DNA of 24,609 bases, taken from assembly GCA_041687805.1 (NCBI GenBank), contig JBDNJK010000087.1, positions 1-24,609 on the forward strand, read 5' to 3'. The DNA is from SZUA-87 sp041687805. GTDB lineage: Bacteria; Actinomycetota; Acidimicrobiia; Acidimicrobiales; Aldehydirespiratoraceae. Shown piece by piece: positions 16,887 through 23,759 of this stretch. Each line of letters starts with the position of its first letter. Positions within the stretch are counted from its first letter, which is position 1. A model generated the notes under the pieces. That model ran no database searches and was not told the DNA's origin. It saw only the letters and a list, made by a program, of their open reading frames with translations. A program made the translations under genes and the position numbers.

Positions 16887-17543
16887 TCAGAGAATGGCTG
16901 CGTGGAGTTCGCGGATCAGTACGTCGATCGCGTCACTGCACTCATCGAAGTCGGCCTGCTCGCCCGAAGCCGGGTCGATGATCTCTTCCCACTCGGCCCA
17001 GACGTCAGGTTGCCCAGCGCCAAGATCCATCGATGCCACCCTGGCATCGAACGATTCTCGACCGACGGAATTCTTTGACACTGCTGCTGAGACACGCGGA
17101 AAATTCTTCGCCAGCCGCGGCAGGCTGCCGGTGATCACGACCCCCTGCTGATAGGTCCGCTGCATCCACGCAACATGCATCGGCTCCATCGCCACTATCA
17201 AGCTCGCCCTCTCGACGTCAGCTTCGGTCATCTGGTGGCTGCGATGCCAAGGGTCTTTGAGGCCATGTCTCTCGAGAGCACGACGGGTTCGAACGCTCAT
17301 CGGTTGGCCAGGCAGTACGTGTGTGCCTCCGCTCCACACAATGAAGGGCGAATCGCTGCCAAGCAACGCCCTCATCATCGCCGCTGCCATGACCGACCTG
17401 GCGGCGTTACCGGTGCACAGGAACAAGATCATGGGACGTACGTCGTGGGGATCGACCGGACGTCGACGAGTTGCGGTGAGCAGATCCATCAGCGGATTGG
17501 TGGACGCAGCACCGGCAGTCGGCGATGTGTTTTCGGCCGTCAT
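16887..17543 (-). CDS. Low-molecular-weight protein tyrosine phosphatase / arsenate reductase-like protein
   Basis: A 218-residue member of the LMW-PTP fold. The phosphate loop CTGNAARS (Cys43 to Arg49, CX5R) lies at the end of the first strand in MILFLCTGNAARS, and the general acid is in the late DPASGEQ loop (IIDPASG). Residues 1-37 form an extra N-terminal stretch, longer than in standard 150-160 residue members. The middle has SGGTHV and an RRALERHGLKD helix typical of the fold. It may dephosphorylate proteins, low-molecular-weight phosphoesters or arsenate; the sequence does not decide, and no arsenic genes lie nearby. ATG 17543 overlaps the thioesterase stop by 4 bases. Confidence 0.9.
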   Translation of the reverse strand: MTAENTSPTAGAASTNPLMDLLTATRRRPVDPHDVRPMILFLCTGNAARSVMAAAMMRALLGSDSPFIVWSGGTHVLPGQPMSVRTRRALERHGLKDPWHRSHQMTEADVERASLIVAMEPMHVAWMQRTYQQGVVITGSLPRLAKNFPRVSAAVSKNSVGRESFDARVASMDLGAGQPDVWAEWEEIIDPASGEQADFDECSDAIDVLIRELHAAIL

Positions 17544-18169
17544 TGGGCCTCCCGCATCGTGCGCTCCATGGCCGCGAAGTCGACTCTCACGAATACGGCC
17601 TCGGCCTCGGCGGTGAGGGTGGCGCCAACTTTGCAATCTGCCCGCATCACCAATCGGCGGCTTCGATCCTCATGTACCCATGACCGAAACGTCAGGTCTT
17701 GATCGAGGGGGGTCGGCTTCCGGTAGCGCACGGTGAGCCGCCCCGTTACACCACCCAATCGGCCAGCGAGACTCTGTCCCGCACCGAGAATCTCATCGAA
17801 CAGGCCAGCAATGACTCCTCCGTGGACGGTGTGCGGTGGCCCTTCTCTCAGCCGGTTGATCCTGACCCGACCGAGCATTGCAGGTGCATCGTCGTCGGCT
17901 TCGCCCTCCTCGAAAGTCATTGGCGGTGCCATGGCATTGAGGCGGCCGCTGAATGGCGACAGGTCGCGATTGCGGGTCGTGGTCGTGTCGGCGCCCAGTC
18001 GCTCGTACCAGCGAAGTCTTGGAGAACCAGTGTCGACCAATTCGCTGGCTTTCACGAGGTGGTCCATAGCGGCCGCCAGTGATTGGTCGTCGGGCTGCAG
18101 ACGGTGAAGCGAAGCAGCCAACGAGCGGATCTGGGCGGCCAGATCATCGGCGGTTGGGCTGGAATTCAT
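17540..18169 (-). CDS. Hot-dog fold acyl-CoA thioesterase (PaaI-like)
   Basis: A 209-residue protein whose C-terminal 130 residues form a hot-dog domain that hydrolyses acyl-CoA thioesters. The key motif is VHGGVIAGLFDEILG, with the HGG loop and an acidic residue on the central helix; TGRLTVRYRKPTPL is the following strand pair. The N-terminal 80 residues are mostly helical (DDLAAQIRSLAASLHRL) and specific to an actinobacterial subgroup. ATG 18169 lies 7 nt after a TACGCT box, which fixes the start against an upstream in-frame option. As first gene of the thioesterase-phosphatase-azlCD unit it carries the promoter. The natural acyl group is unknown. Confidence 0.9.
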   Translation of the reverse strand: MNSSPTADDLAAQIRSLAASLHRLQPDDQSLAAAMDHLVKASELVDTGSPRLRWYERLGADTTTTRNRDLSPFSGRLNAMAPPMTFEEGEADDDAPAMLGRVRINRLREGPPHTVHGGVIAGLFDEILGAGQSLAGRLGGVTGRLTVRYRKPTPLDQDLTFRSWVHEDRSRRLVMRADCKVGATLTAEAEAVFVRVDFAAMERTMREAQ

Positions 18170-18176
18170 TCCGGGG

Positions 18177-18182
18177 AGCGTA
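18177..18182 (-). promoter_or_regulatory. Putative -10 box for the thioesterase-azlCD operon
   Basis: Minus-strand TACGCT ends 7 nt before the ATG at 18169, the same arrangement as for several other first genes of this window. Confidence 0.35.
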
Positions 18183-18360
18183 CGTCGCCGGTGCTCCGCT
18201 GTTGCCATTCAAGGATCGATCAGAGCCGAAGGCAACTGCCGGGCCCATGGTGGTGATGCTCGCGTTGACGCGAACGAGTCGAGATAGTCTCGGTTTCATA
18301 TCAGGTTCCAACTGGCGCCAAGATCCGGCCGATCTTGGCGGCCCTCAAGGGAGATATCAC
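18183..18360 (+). other. Intergenic leader region before the small membrane protein
   Basis: The 191-nt gap between divergent starts has no gene I can support. It holds a TTGACG at 18265-18270 followed by a TAGTCT at 18285-18290, a poor promoter because the spacing is only 14 nt. It also holds a strong 10-bp hairpin at 18316-18340 and an AAGGGAG ribosome binding site at 18347-18353. Confidence 0.45.
18316..18340 (+). repeat. 10-bp inverted repeat (stem-loop) before a ribosome binding site
   Basis: CGCCAAGATC and GATCTTGGCG form a perfect 10-bp stem with a CGGCC loop. It ends 6 nt before AAGGGAG at 18347-18353. There is no T run, so a simple terminator is unlikely; a messenger-stabilising hairpin or a protein-binding operator fits better. 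Confidence 0.6.
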
Positions 18361-18660
18361 ATGATGATCCGCCGATCTGTCGCCATCGCGATGATCGCTC
18401 TTACCGCCATGGTCTCGTCTCCAGCGACACTGGGATTGGTAGACATTGCGGCGGCTGACGGTGTCGAACTCGCCGGAGCCGTGCCCGACGATGCCGGCCA
18501 TAGCATCGGTTCGCCCGATGCCGGGCCCCGGCCCCAACAGTCGGGCGACCGGGGCGGATGGGCGCAACTCAGCATTCTTGGCCTCTTGATCGTCGCCGTG
18601 TCGTTCATCATGTGGAGGATTTTCCATGATGCGCGGGGCGGGCAGAAAGGTACGTACTAA
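18361..18660 (+). CDS. Small exported single-pass membrane protein, unknown function
   Basis: A 99-residue protein with a signal-peptide-like N-terminus (MMIRRSVAIAMIALTAMVSS, probable cleavage near IAAA) and a loop of about 40 residues rich in Gly, Pro and Asp. One membrane helix follows (LSILGLLIVAVSFIMW, about 70-86), then a short basic tail. The start is well supported: AAGGGAG ends 7 nt before the first of two ATG codons, the best Shine-Dalgarno sequence in the window. An open frame continues upstream but lacks protein-like composition. It precedes the sulfur operon by 125 nt and may or may not share its regulation. I do not recognise a family. Confidence 0.7.
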   Translation: MMIRRSVAIAMIALTAMVSSPATLGLVDIAAADGVELAGAVPDDAGHSIGSPDAGPRPQQSGDRGGWAQLSILGLLIVAVSFIMWRIFHDARGGQKGTY

Positions 18661-18665
18661 TACCC

Positions 18666-18678
18666 GACTAAAATAGTC
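18666..18678 (+). promoter_or_regulatory. Promoter -10 (TAAAAT) inside a GACTA-AAA-TAGTC dyad, sulfur operon
   Basis: TAAAAT at 18669-18674 matches five of six -10 consensus bases. It lies inside a perfect dyad with 5-bp arms and a 3-nt centre. Transcription would begin near 18681, leaving a leader of about 105 nt before the first gene. A repressor bound here would block the polymerase. No strong -35 box is seen, as is common for activated or actinobacterial promoters. The identity of the regulator is unknown. Confidence 0.45.
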
Positions 18679-18685
18679 ATCTTTA

Positions 18686-18779
18686 GGTTGTCCCGGGCAA
18701 AGGGCGTCGCTAGCTTGCAGCCCAATGCTAATCCCGATCACTTTGATCAGGTTTAGCCCAACCATCGGAAATCCGGGAG
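18686..18779 (+). promoter_or_regulatory. Structured mRNA leader of the sulfate reduction operon (candidate switch)
   Basis: Paired elements seen by eye: GGTTG 18686-18690 with CAACC 18759-18763 as a closing helix; GGGC 18695-18698 with GCCC 18720-18723 as a second; and a long hairpin with arms 18727-18740 and 18744-18757 (12 pairs, two mismatches, CTT loop). TCCCGG at 18691-18696 can instead pair with CCGGGA at 18773-18778, hiding the ribosome binding site GGGAG (18775-18779, 6 nt before the ATG). That pairing competes with the second helix at 18695-18696 and would be a pseudoknot with the closing helix. I could not match it to a known riboswitch class. Confidence 0.4.
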
Positions 18780-18785
18780 ACACAG

Positions 18786-19529
18786 ATGACTATCTCCGCA
18801 ACGACTCCTCGCTCGATCGCGGAGACTCCAGTTGCTCCACCGGGCCGGCGGCGTCACTCTCATGCCGACATCGACACCTGGAGCAGCCAGTTCGAGGGTG
18901 CGGATCCTCGTGAGGTGATCGAGTGGGCAGTCGACGAGTTCCCAACGCACCTATGTCTCACGGCCTCCTTCGCCGACACTCTTTTGATCGATTTCGCGAC
19001 GAAAGTTGATCCAGATATCGAGGTCGTCTTCATCGACACCGGTTTCCACTTTTCGGAGACTCTCGACACCATGAAGAAAGCGTTGGCGCGCTATTCGCTC
19101 AACCTGACGGTGTTGCGACCCAGCCATCTCACATCGGATCTCTGGGCGACGGGGGTCGACAGTTGCTGCTCCGGTCGCAAGGTCATCCCGCTCGATCGCC
19201 ACCTCACCGCCAACTCCGACGCGTGGATGTCGGGCCTGCGCCGCGACGACAGCGCCGAGCGGGCCGACACGCCGATTGTCGGTCTCGACCGACGAGGTCT
19301 GGTGAAGATCAACCCGCTGGCCGCATGGTCATCAAATCGACTCGACGAATACATCCTCGCCAATGACGTGATCATCAACCCGCTGGCGTTCGAGGGTTAC
19401 CCATCCCTCGGATGTTGGCCATGCACAGACCCGGTGAGCGAGTTCGACGACACCGCATCGACGCCAGTCGACATCAAGCGAGCCGGACGGTGGACCGGCT
19501 CGACAAAGACCGAGTGCGGAATCCACTGA
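18786..19529 (+). CDS. cysH: Assimilatory adenylyl-sulfate (APS/PAPS) reductase CysH
   Basis: This 247-residue enzyme reduces activated sulfate to sulfite with thioredoxin. The nucleotide region holds LCLTASFADTLLIDF and VVFIDTGFHFSET. Cys127-Cys128 in DSCCSGRKVIPL plus Cys210 and Cys213 in GCWPCT make the four-cysteine set that binds a 4Fe-4S cluster. This marks the APS-using form, which does not need APS kinase. The catalytic Cys244 is in the C-terminal KTECGIH. ATG 18786 has GGGAG six bases upstream and a structured leader. It is the first of four overlapping genes. ATP sulfurylase genes, needed to supply APS, are not in the window. Confidence 0.95.
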   Translation: MTISATTPRSIAETPVAPPGRRRHSHADIDTWSSQFEGADPREVIEWAVDEFPTHLCLTASFADTLLIDFATKVDPDIEVVFIDTGFHFSETLDTMKKALARYSLNLTVLRPSHLTSDLWATGVDSCCSGRKVIPLDRHLTANSDAWMSGLRRDDSAERADTPIVGLDRRGLVKINPLAAWSSNRLDEYILANDVIINPLAFEGYPSLGCWPCTDPVSEFDDTASTPVDIKRAGRWTGSTKTECGIH

Positions 19530-20173
19530 TGGCCTCCTCCTACCCGGTAAACCTCACCGTATCCGCCCGACCCGTGCTGGTCGTGGGCGGCGGCCCAGTT
19601 GCGGCTCGCAAAGTCGCTGGTCTGCTTCGAGCGGGCGCTGAAGTCACAGTTGTGGCACCCGAAGCCGTACCCGAAATATCCGAGGACCCAGCCGTCAGAT
19701 GGTTCGCCCGGCCGTATCAAAGAGGGGAAGTGGCCTCCTACCGCCTGGCATTCACCGCCACCGGCCACACCGAGGTCGACCGCCAAGTGGCCACCGACGG
19801 CGACCGATCGGGCATTTGGGTCAACTCGGCCGACGACCCCGACAACTGCACTTTCACGCTTCCGGCCGTCGCCAGCCAGGGCGATCTCAACATCGCCATT
19901 TCCACGTCGGGGCGAAGCCCTGCCCTCGCCGGATGGCTTTGTCGTCGCTATCAGCGAGAGATCTCGGTGGGATATGAAGAGACGCTCGAGTTGCTTGCCG
20001 ATCTTCGTCGCCAGGTGCGCAACGAATTCGGATCCAGCGAATCAGCGGGGTGGTCGGCCGCGCTCGATGCCGGATTGATAGATCTGGTGCGCAGCGATCA
20101 AGCCGACGACGCGCGCGCGCTGCTGCGACATCATCTTGGTCTCACCGACATCACAAAGGTCGCAGTGAAATGA
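19529..20173 (+). CDS. Precorrin-2 dehydrogenase (siroheme synthase N-domain, Met8p/SirC-like)
   Basis: Oxidises precorrin-2 to sirohydrochlorin with NAD, the second step from uroporphyrinogen III to siroheme. The 214 residues open with a Rossmann motif, VLVVGGGPVAARKVAGLLRA, followed by AEVTVVAPEA. NCTFTLPAVASQGDLNIAIS and STSGRSPALA are family hallmarks of the CysG N-terminal domain. It stands alone rather than fused to the methyltransferase, whose gene follows. No separate ferrochelatase (sirB) is visible, so this protein may also insert iron, as Met8p does. ATG 19529 shares bases with the cysH stop (TGATG), so translation is coupled. Confidence 0.93.
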   Translation: MASSYPVNLTVSARPVLVVGGGPVAARKVAGLLRAGAEVTVVAPEAVPEISEDPAVRWFARPYQRGEVASYRLAFTATGHTEVDRQVATDGDRSGIWVNSADDPDNCTFTLPAVASQGDLNIAISTSGRSPALAGWLCRRYQREISVGYEETLELLADLRRQVRNEFGSSESAGWSAALDAGLIDLVRSDQADDARALLRHHLGLTDITKVAVK

Positions 20174-20928
20174 CCGTTCATCTCGTGGGCGCCGGCCCCG
20201 GTGATCCAGACCTTCTCACCATCAGAGCCGCGAATCTCCTGATCGAAGCCGATGTGGTCGTACACGACCGGCTGATAGACCGCCGCGTTTTGGACCTCAC
20301 CGCCAGTCGGTGCGAGCTGATCGATGTTGGAAAACGCCCAGGCGCTCCCGTCGACTCCCAAGACAGGATCAACCAGCTGCTTATTGACTGTGCCCGACGA
20401 TTCGACACCGTAGTGCGACTGAAGGGCGGAGATCCTTTCGTGTTCGGTCGAGGCGGCGAAGAAGCTCAGGCCCTCGTCGAAGCCGGTGTCGAGGTCGACG
20501 AAGTGCCCGGCATCACTTCGGCAATTGCCGCGCCTGCCTTTGCCGGAGTGCCGGTGACCATGCGTGGGGTGAGCAGTGGATTCACCGTGATCACCGCACA
20601 CCAAGACCCGTCGACAGATCAGTGGCTCGACTGGGACGCACTGGCCAACACCGGCACCACCTTGGTCATCTTGATGGGAGCGGCGCGGCGACGACTCATC
20701 AGCGAGCGGTTGCTTCTCGCCGGGATGCGTCCGGGTATGCCGGTTGCGGTCATCCACGCCGCAACCACCCTTGCGCAAACCGTTGAACGCACGACCATCG
20801 CCGACCTGCCCGACCTCGATATTGCCAACCCCGCCACGATCGTCGTGGGTCCGGTTGCTGCTCAGTCAGTCCTCTCCCCCACGGTCGATACCGCCCTGGT
20901 CTCCAACTCCGAAAGCTCCATACGATGA
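20170..20928 (+). CDS. cobA: Uroporphyrinogen-III C-methyltransferase
   Basis: Adds two methyl groups from SAM to uroporphyrinogen III, making precorrin-2 for siroheme (and for cobalamin if that pathway exists). The 252 residues show the family signature from the start: VHLVGAGPGDPDLLTIRAA, VVVHDRLID, VRLKGGDPFVFGRGGEEAQAL and VPGITSAIAAPAFAGVPVT. TLVILMGA and a late VGPVA complete the two-lobed fold. ATG 20170 overlaps the previous stop by 4 bases and its own stop overlaps the next start by 4 (ATGA at both ends). In this operon its job is to supply siroheme to the sulfite reductase. Confidence 0.96.
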   Translation: MTVHLVGAGPGDPDLLTIRAANLLIEADVVVHDRLIDRRVLDLTASRCELIDVGKRPGAPVDSQDRINQLLIDCARRFDTVVRLKGGDPFVFGRGGEEAQALVEAGVEVDEVPGITSAIAAPAFAGVPVTMRGVSSGFTVITAHQDPSTDQWLDWDALANTGTTLVILMGAARRRLISERLLLAGMRPGMPVAVIHAATTLAQTVERTTIADLPDLDIANPATIVVGPVAAQSVLSPTVDTALVSNSESSIR

Positions 20929-22718
20929 CCCTTCTCGAGCCACCTCAGATCCAGTCGCTGCCTGTCGACCCCGAGATGCAGGCCGACATAGACAAGTTTC
21001 GCGATGTCCTTGCCAGCCACTTGGCGGGCGAGATCGATGATGACGTGTTTCGCGTTTTCCGACTCACCAACGGCATCTACGGCCAGCGCCAAGGCGGCAC
21101 CAACCAGATGGTGCGGGTGAAGGTCCCATACGGGTCGATGACCCCCGACCAACTCGACATGATCGGTTTCCTCGTCGAGCGATACAGCCGCGGCTGGGGC
21201 CACATAACCACCCGCCAGAATTTGCAGTTCCACTACGTGCAACTCGATCAGATCCCCGACGTGATGCAACACCTGGCATCGGTCGGCCTCACCACGCGCG
21301 AAGCCTGCGGCGACACGATCCGCAACGTGCAGGGCTGTCATCTTGCGGGTGCATGCCCCCACGAGAATCTCGACATCACCCCATGGGCCGAGGCGGCGTA
21401 CCGCCACTTTGTACGCAACCCCTTGGGGCAGCGACTTCCGCGCAAGTTCAAAATCAACTTCTCGGGATGCGACACCGATTGCGGCCAAGCCATGTTCAAC
21501 GACGCTGGGGTGATCGCCACCAATCGCACCCGCGAAGACGGCACCACAGAGGCGGGATTTCGCATCTACATAGCCGGCGGGTTGGGTACCACCCCCTACC
21601 CGGCACTCGCTCTGGAGGAATTCACTCCGAGAGAGGAACTGCTACCTACGATCGAGTCGATACTGCGAGTGTTCGATCAGACCGGCAACCGCGACAACAA
21701 ACTTCGTGCCCGTATGAAGTGGGTGGTCGACCAACTCGGATTTGACGAAACCAAACGCCGAATACTTGCCACCCGTCGCTTTCTACTGGCCTCATCGAGT
21801 TGGCCGGGCGGGTTGCCGGCCGAGGTCGAGGTCATGGGCGACACCGCTGCCGGCGTGGGCAATCGAGCGACGGTCACCGAAGTCGGGCAGGGCACGCCGG
21901 TAAGCATCGGCGGGCCATCTCCCTACGACCGTTGGTTTGGCGCCAACGTGGTTCGCGGCATCGCCAGCGGCCAGGTCTCGGCCTACGCCTGGGCTCAGTT
22001 GGGAGACATCACCGCCTCTCAATTCCATGCGTTGGCTGATCTGCAGCGAGAGTTCGACGCCGACGTGCGGCTCACCAACCGTCAGAACGTCGTCTACCGA
22101 GGGCTCGACGAGTCGGATCTGCCGCAGTTCTACCAACGGCTGTTGCTAATCGGTATGGCAGTGTCGGGAGCGGAACTGGTGCGTGATGTGGTGTCGTGCC
22201 CAGGGGCCGACACGTGCAATCTGGCCGTCACCCAATCTCGCGGTCTGGCCAAAGCCATAGGCGATCGTCTCGAGGCGGAAGGTCTGGCCGAGGTTGGTGG
22301 GTTACGGATCAACATCTCTGGTTGCCCCAACTCGTGTGGGCACCATCACACCGCCGATATCGGATTCTTCGGTGCGGAACGGCGGGTTGATGGTCGATCG
22401 GCGCCGGGGTATCAGATGCTCTTGGGTGGCTACGTCGGTCAAGAACGAATCTGGTTCGGACAGAAGGCTCTGCGTCTGCCGGCCAAGAACGCCGCCGAAG
22501 CCGCCGTACGAGTGGTGCGGCGATTCTCCAACGAGCGCCGAGCGGGCGAGTCTTTCCGCTCCTGGCTCGACCGTGCCGGCGGACCGTCATCCATCGCTGA
22601 TGAGCTTCGGGAGCTCGACAAGTTCCCGAGTTTCGAGGATGACAAGTCGTTTTATGTCGACTACGGCGAGACCGGCCCCTACGAGGTGGAGGTTGGCGAT
22701 TCGGAGTGTGCGACCTGA
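20925..22718 (+). CDS. Ferredoxin-dependent sulfite (or nitrite) reductase
   Basis: A 597-residue siroheme/4Fe-4S enzyme that reduces sulfite to sulfide with six electrons, most likely from ferredoxin. It has the duplicated nitrite/sulfite reductase layout. The first half has GIYGQRQGG and GHITTRQNLQFHYVQL, then FKINFSGCDTDCGQA. The second half has VRLTNRQNVVYRGL and the cluster ligands Cys425, Cys431 (CPGADTC) and Cys467, Cys471 (GCPNSCGHHH). Tyr52 and Cys138 or Cys144 may correspond to the Tyr-Cys link known in mycobacterial NirA; this needs a structure. Nitrite reductase is the alternative, but the cysH and siroheme genes in the same operon favour sulfite. Confidence 0.93.
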   Translation: MTLLEPPQIQSLPVDPEMQADIDKFRDVLASHLAGEIDDDVFRVFRLTNGIYGQRQGGTNQMVRVKVPYGSMTPDQLDMIGFLVERYSRGWGHITTRQNLQFHYVQLDQIPDVMQHLASVGLTTREACGDTIRNVQGCHLAGACPHENLDITPWAEAAYRHFVRNPLGQRLPRKFKINFSGCDTDCGQAMFNDAGVIATNRTREDGTTEAGFRIYIAGGLGTTPYPALALEEFTPREELLPTIESILRVFDQTGNRDNKLRARMKWVVDQLGFDETKRRILATRRFLLASSSWPGGLPAEVEVMGDTAAGVGNRATVTEVGQGTPVSIGGPSPYDRWFGANVVRGIASGQVSAYAWAQLGDITASQFHALADLQREFDADVRLTNRQNVVYRGLDESDLPQFYQRLLLIGMAVSGAELVRDVVSCPGADTCNLAVTQSRGLAKAIGDRLEAEGLAEVGGLRINISGCPNSCGHHHTADIGFFGAERRVDGRSAPGYQMLLGGYVGQERIWFGQKALRLPAKNAAEAAVRVVRRFSNERRAGESFRSWLDRAGGPSSIADELRELDKFPSFEDDKSFYVDYGETGPYEVEVGDSECAT

Positions 22719-22744
22719 TCTTCACCTCTATCACTCGTCACCAT

Positions 22745-22750
22745 TAGGGT
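22745..22750 (+). promoter_or_regulatory. Putative -10 box for the MBL-fold gene
   Basis: TAGGGT ends 6 nt before the GTG at 22757; a -35-like TTCACC lies at 22721-22726 (18-nt spacing). This gives the gene its own leaderless transcript apart from the sulfur operon that ends 38 nt upstream. Confidence 0.4.
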
Positions 22751-22756
22751 CGGCCC

Positions 22757-23698
22757 GTGGCCATCGACTTCAACTCCGAATTCGACCCTCGGCACGGAGA
22801 GATGGTCGAAGTCTCACCTCTGCTGCGGCGGATCGTCTGTGCCAACGAGTCGAAATACACGTTCCGCGGCACCGGCACGTATGTCATCGGCCGAGGCACC
22901 GTTGCAATCGTTGATCCCGGCCCCGACGACGCCGCCCACATCGACGCGCTACTCCACGCCCTACGCGGCGAGAGTGTGTCCCATATTTTGATCACCCACA
23001 CCCACGGCGATCACTCTCCAGGTGCCGGGCGAGTCGCCGCTGCTACCGGTGCGCGTGTTCTGGGTTTCGGGCCGCACCCATCCGGGGCTGACAATGAAGG
23101 GGCCGACCCCGGCCCCGCCAATGGCGCCGCCGAGGCCGCCGACGAACCCAATCACTCCGATATCGACTTCGCACCCGACCAGACGCTCTCTCACGGCGAC
23201 GTGATCACGGGAGCCGGATGGACCGTCGAGGCGCTGCATACCCCCGGCCATATCTCCAACCATCTCTGCTTCGCTCTGCGCGAAGAAGGCGCGGTGCTGT
23301 CTGGCGATCACGTGATGGGCTGGTCGACCACAATCATTCCTCCACCCGACGGAAGCGTCGCCGACTATCTCAGCTCATTGCGGCTGCTCCTCGATCGCGA
23401 TGACGGGGTGCTCTACCCCACCCATGGATCACCAATTCATGAACCTCGTGCCTATGTAGCCACACTGCTGCAGCACCGACTCGACCGCGAGACACAGATC
23501 CGCCAGCAGATCGCCACCGGCCCTCAGACCGCCGCCGAAATCGTGTCGGTCCTCTATGCCGGAGTGAGGCCCGAACTCCACAAGCCTGCGGCGCGTTCAG
23601 TGCTGGCCCACCTGCACAAATTGCTGGTCGAAGGAGAGGTCGAGCTAGCCGATGGGGCCGATCCGCTGTCAGCCGATTCGGTCTGGCTCAAACGCTGA
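22757..23698 (+). CDS. MBL-fold metallohydrolase with C-terminal winged helix (LACTB2-like)
   Basis: A 313-residue zinc hydrolase. The metal-binding motif is ILITHTHGDHSPGAGRV (HxHxDH), with further ligands in LHTPGHISNHLCF, SGDHVMGW and LYPTHGSPI. After about residue 235 comes a winged-helix-like tail (RQQIATGPQTAAEIVSVLY ... LAHLHKLLVEGEVELA) as in LACTB2-type proteins, which act as RNA endonucleases or hydrolases. Between the metal motifs is an acidic, Gly/Pro/Ala-rich insert (about 111-140) of low complexity. GTG 22757 lies 6 nt after a TAGGGT box. Substrate unknown; no link to sulfur metabolism is evident. It converges on the last gene of the window with a 61-nt gap. Confidence 0.9.
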   Translation: MAIDFNSEFDPRHGEMVEVSPLLRRIVCANESKYTFRGTGTYVIGRGTVAIVDPGPDDAAHIDALLHALRGESVSHILITHTHGDHSPGAGRVAAATGARVLGFGPHPSGADNEGADPGPANGAAEAADEPNHSDIDFAPDQTLSHGDVITGAGWTVEALHTPGHISNHLCFALREEGAVLSGDHVMGWSTTIIPPPDGSVADYLSSLRLLLDRDDGVLYPTHGSPIHEPRAYVATLLQHRLDRETQIRQQIATGPQTAAEIVSVLYAGVRPELHKPAARSVLAHLHKLLVEGEVELADGADPLSADSVWLKR

Positions 23699-23759
23699 TC
23701 GACCTATCGGTGGTTCGTCGGACAGCACACTGATGACATGAGGGGTCTCACCGCGATCA

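Noticed and set aside
18265..18290. TTGACG ... TAGTCT as promoter of the 99-residue protein
   Set aside because: The spacing of 14 nt is too short for a normal sigma-70 type promoter; noted in the region entry only.
18686..18779. Known SAM-type riboswitch or T-box
   Set aside because: I could not find the conserved core sequences of these classes by eye, so I report it only as an unclassified structured leader.
18725..18913. Possible leader peptide or short gene overlapping the cysH start
   Set aside because: Considered as a cysteine attenuator peptide, but the part before cysH has no cysteine codons, no ribosome binding site, and the frame runs into cysH out of phase.
23699..23759. Terminator between the two convergent genes
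   Set aside because: Only a 4-bp TGAG/CTCA stem is visible, with no T run.
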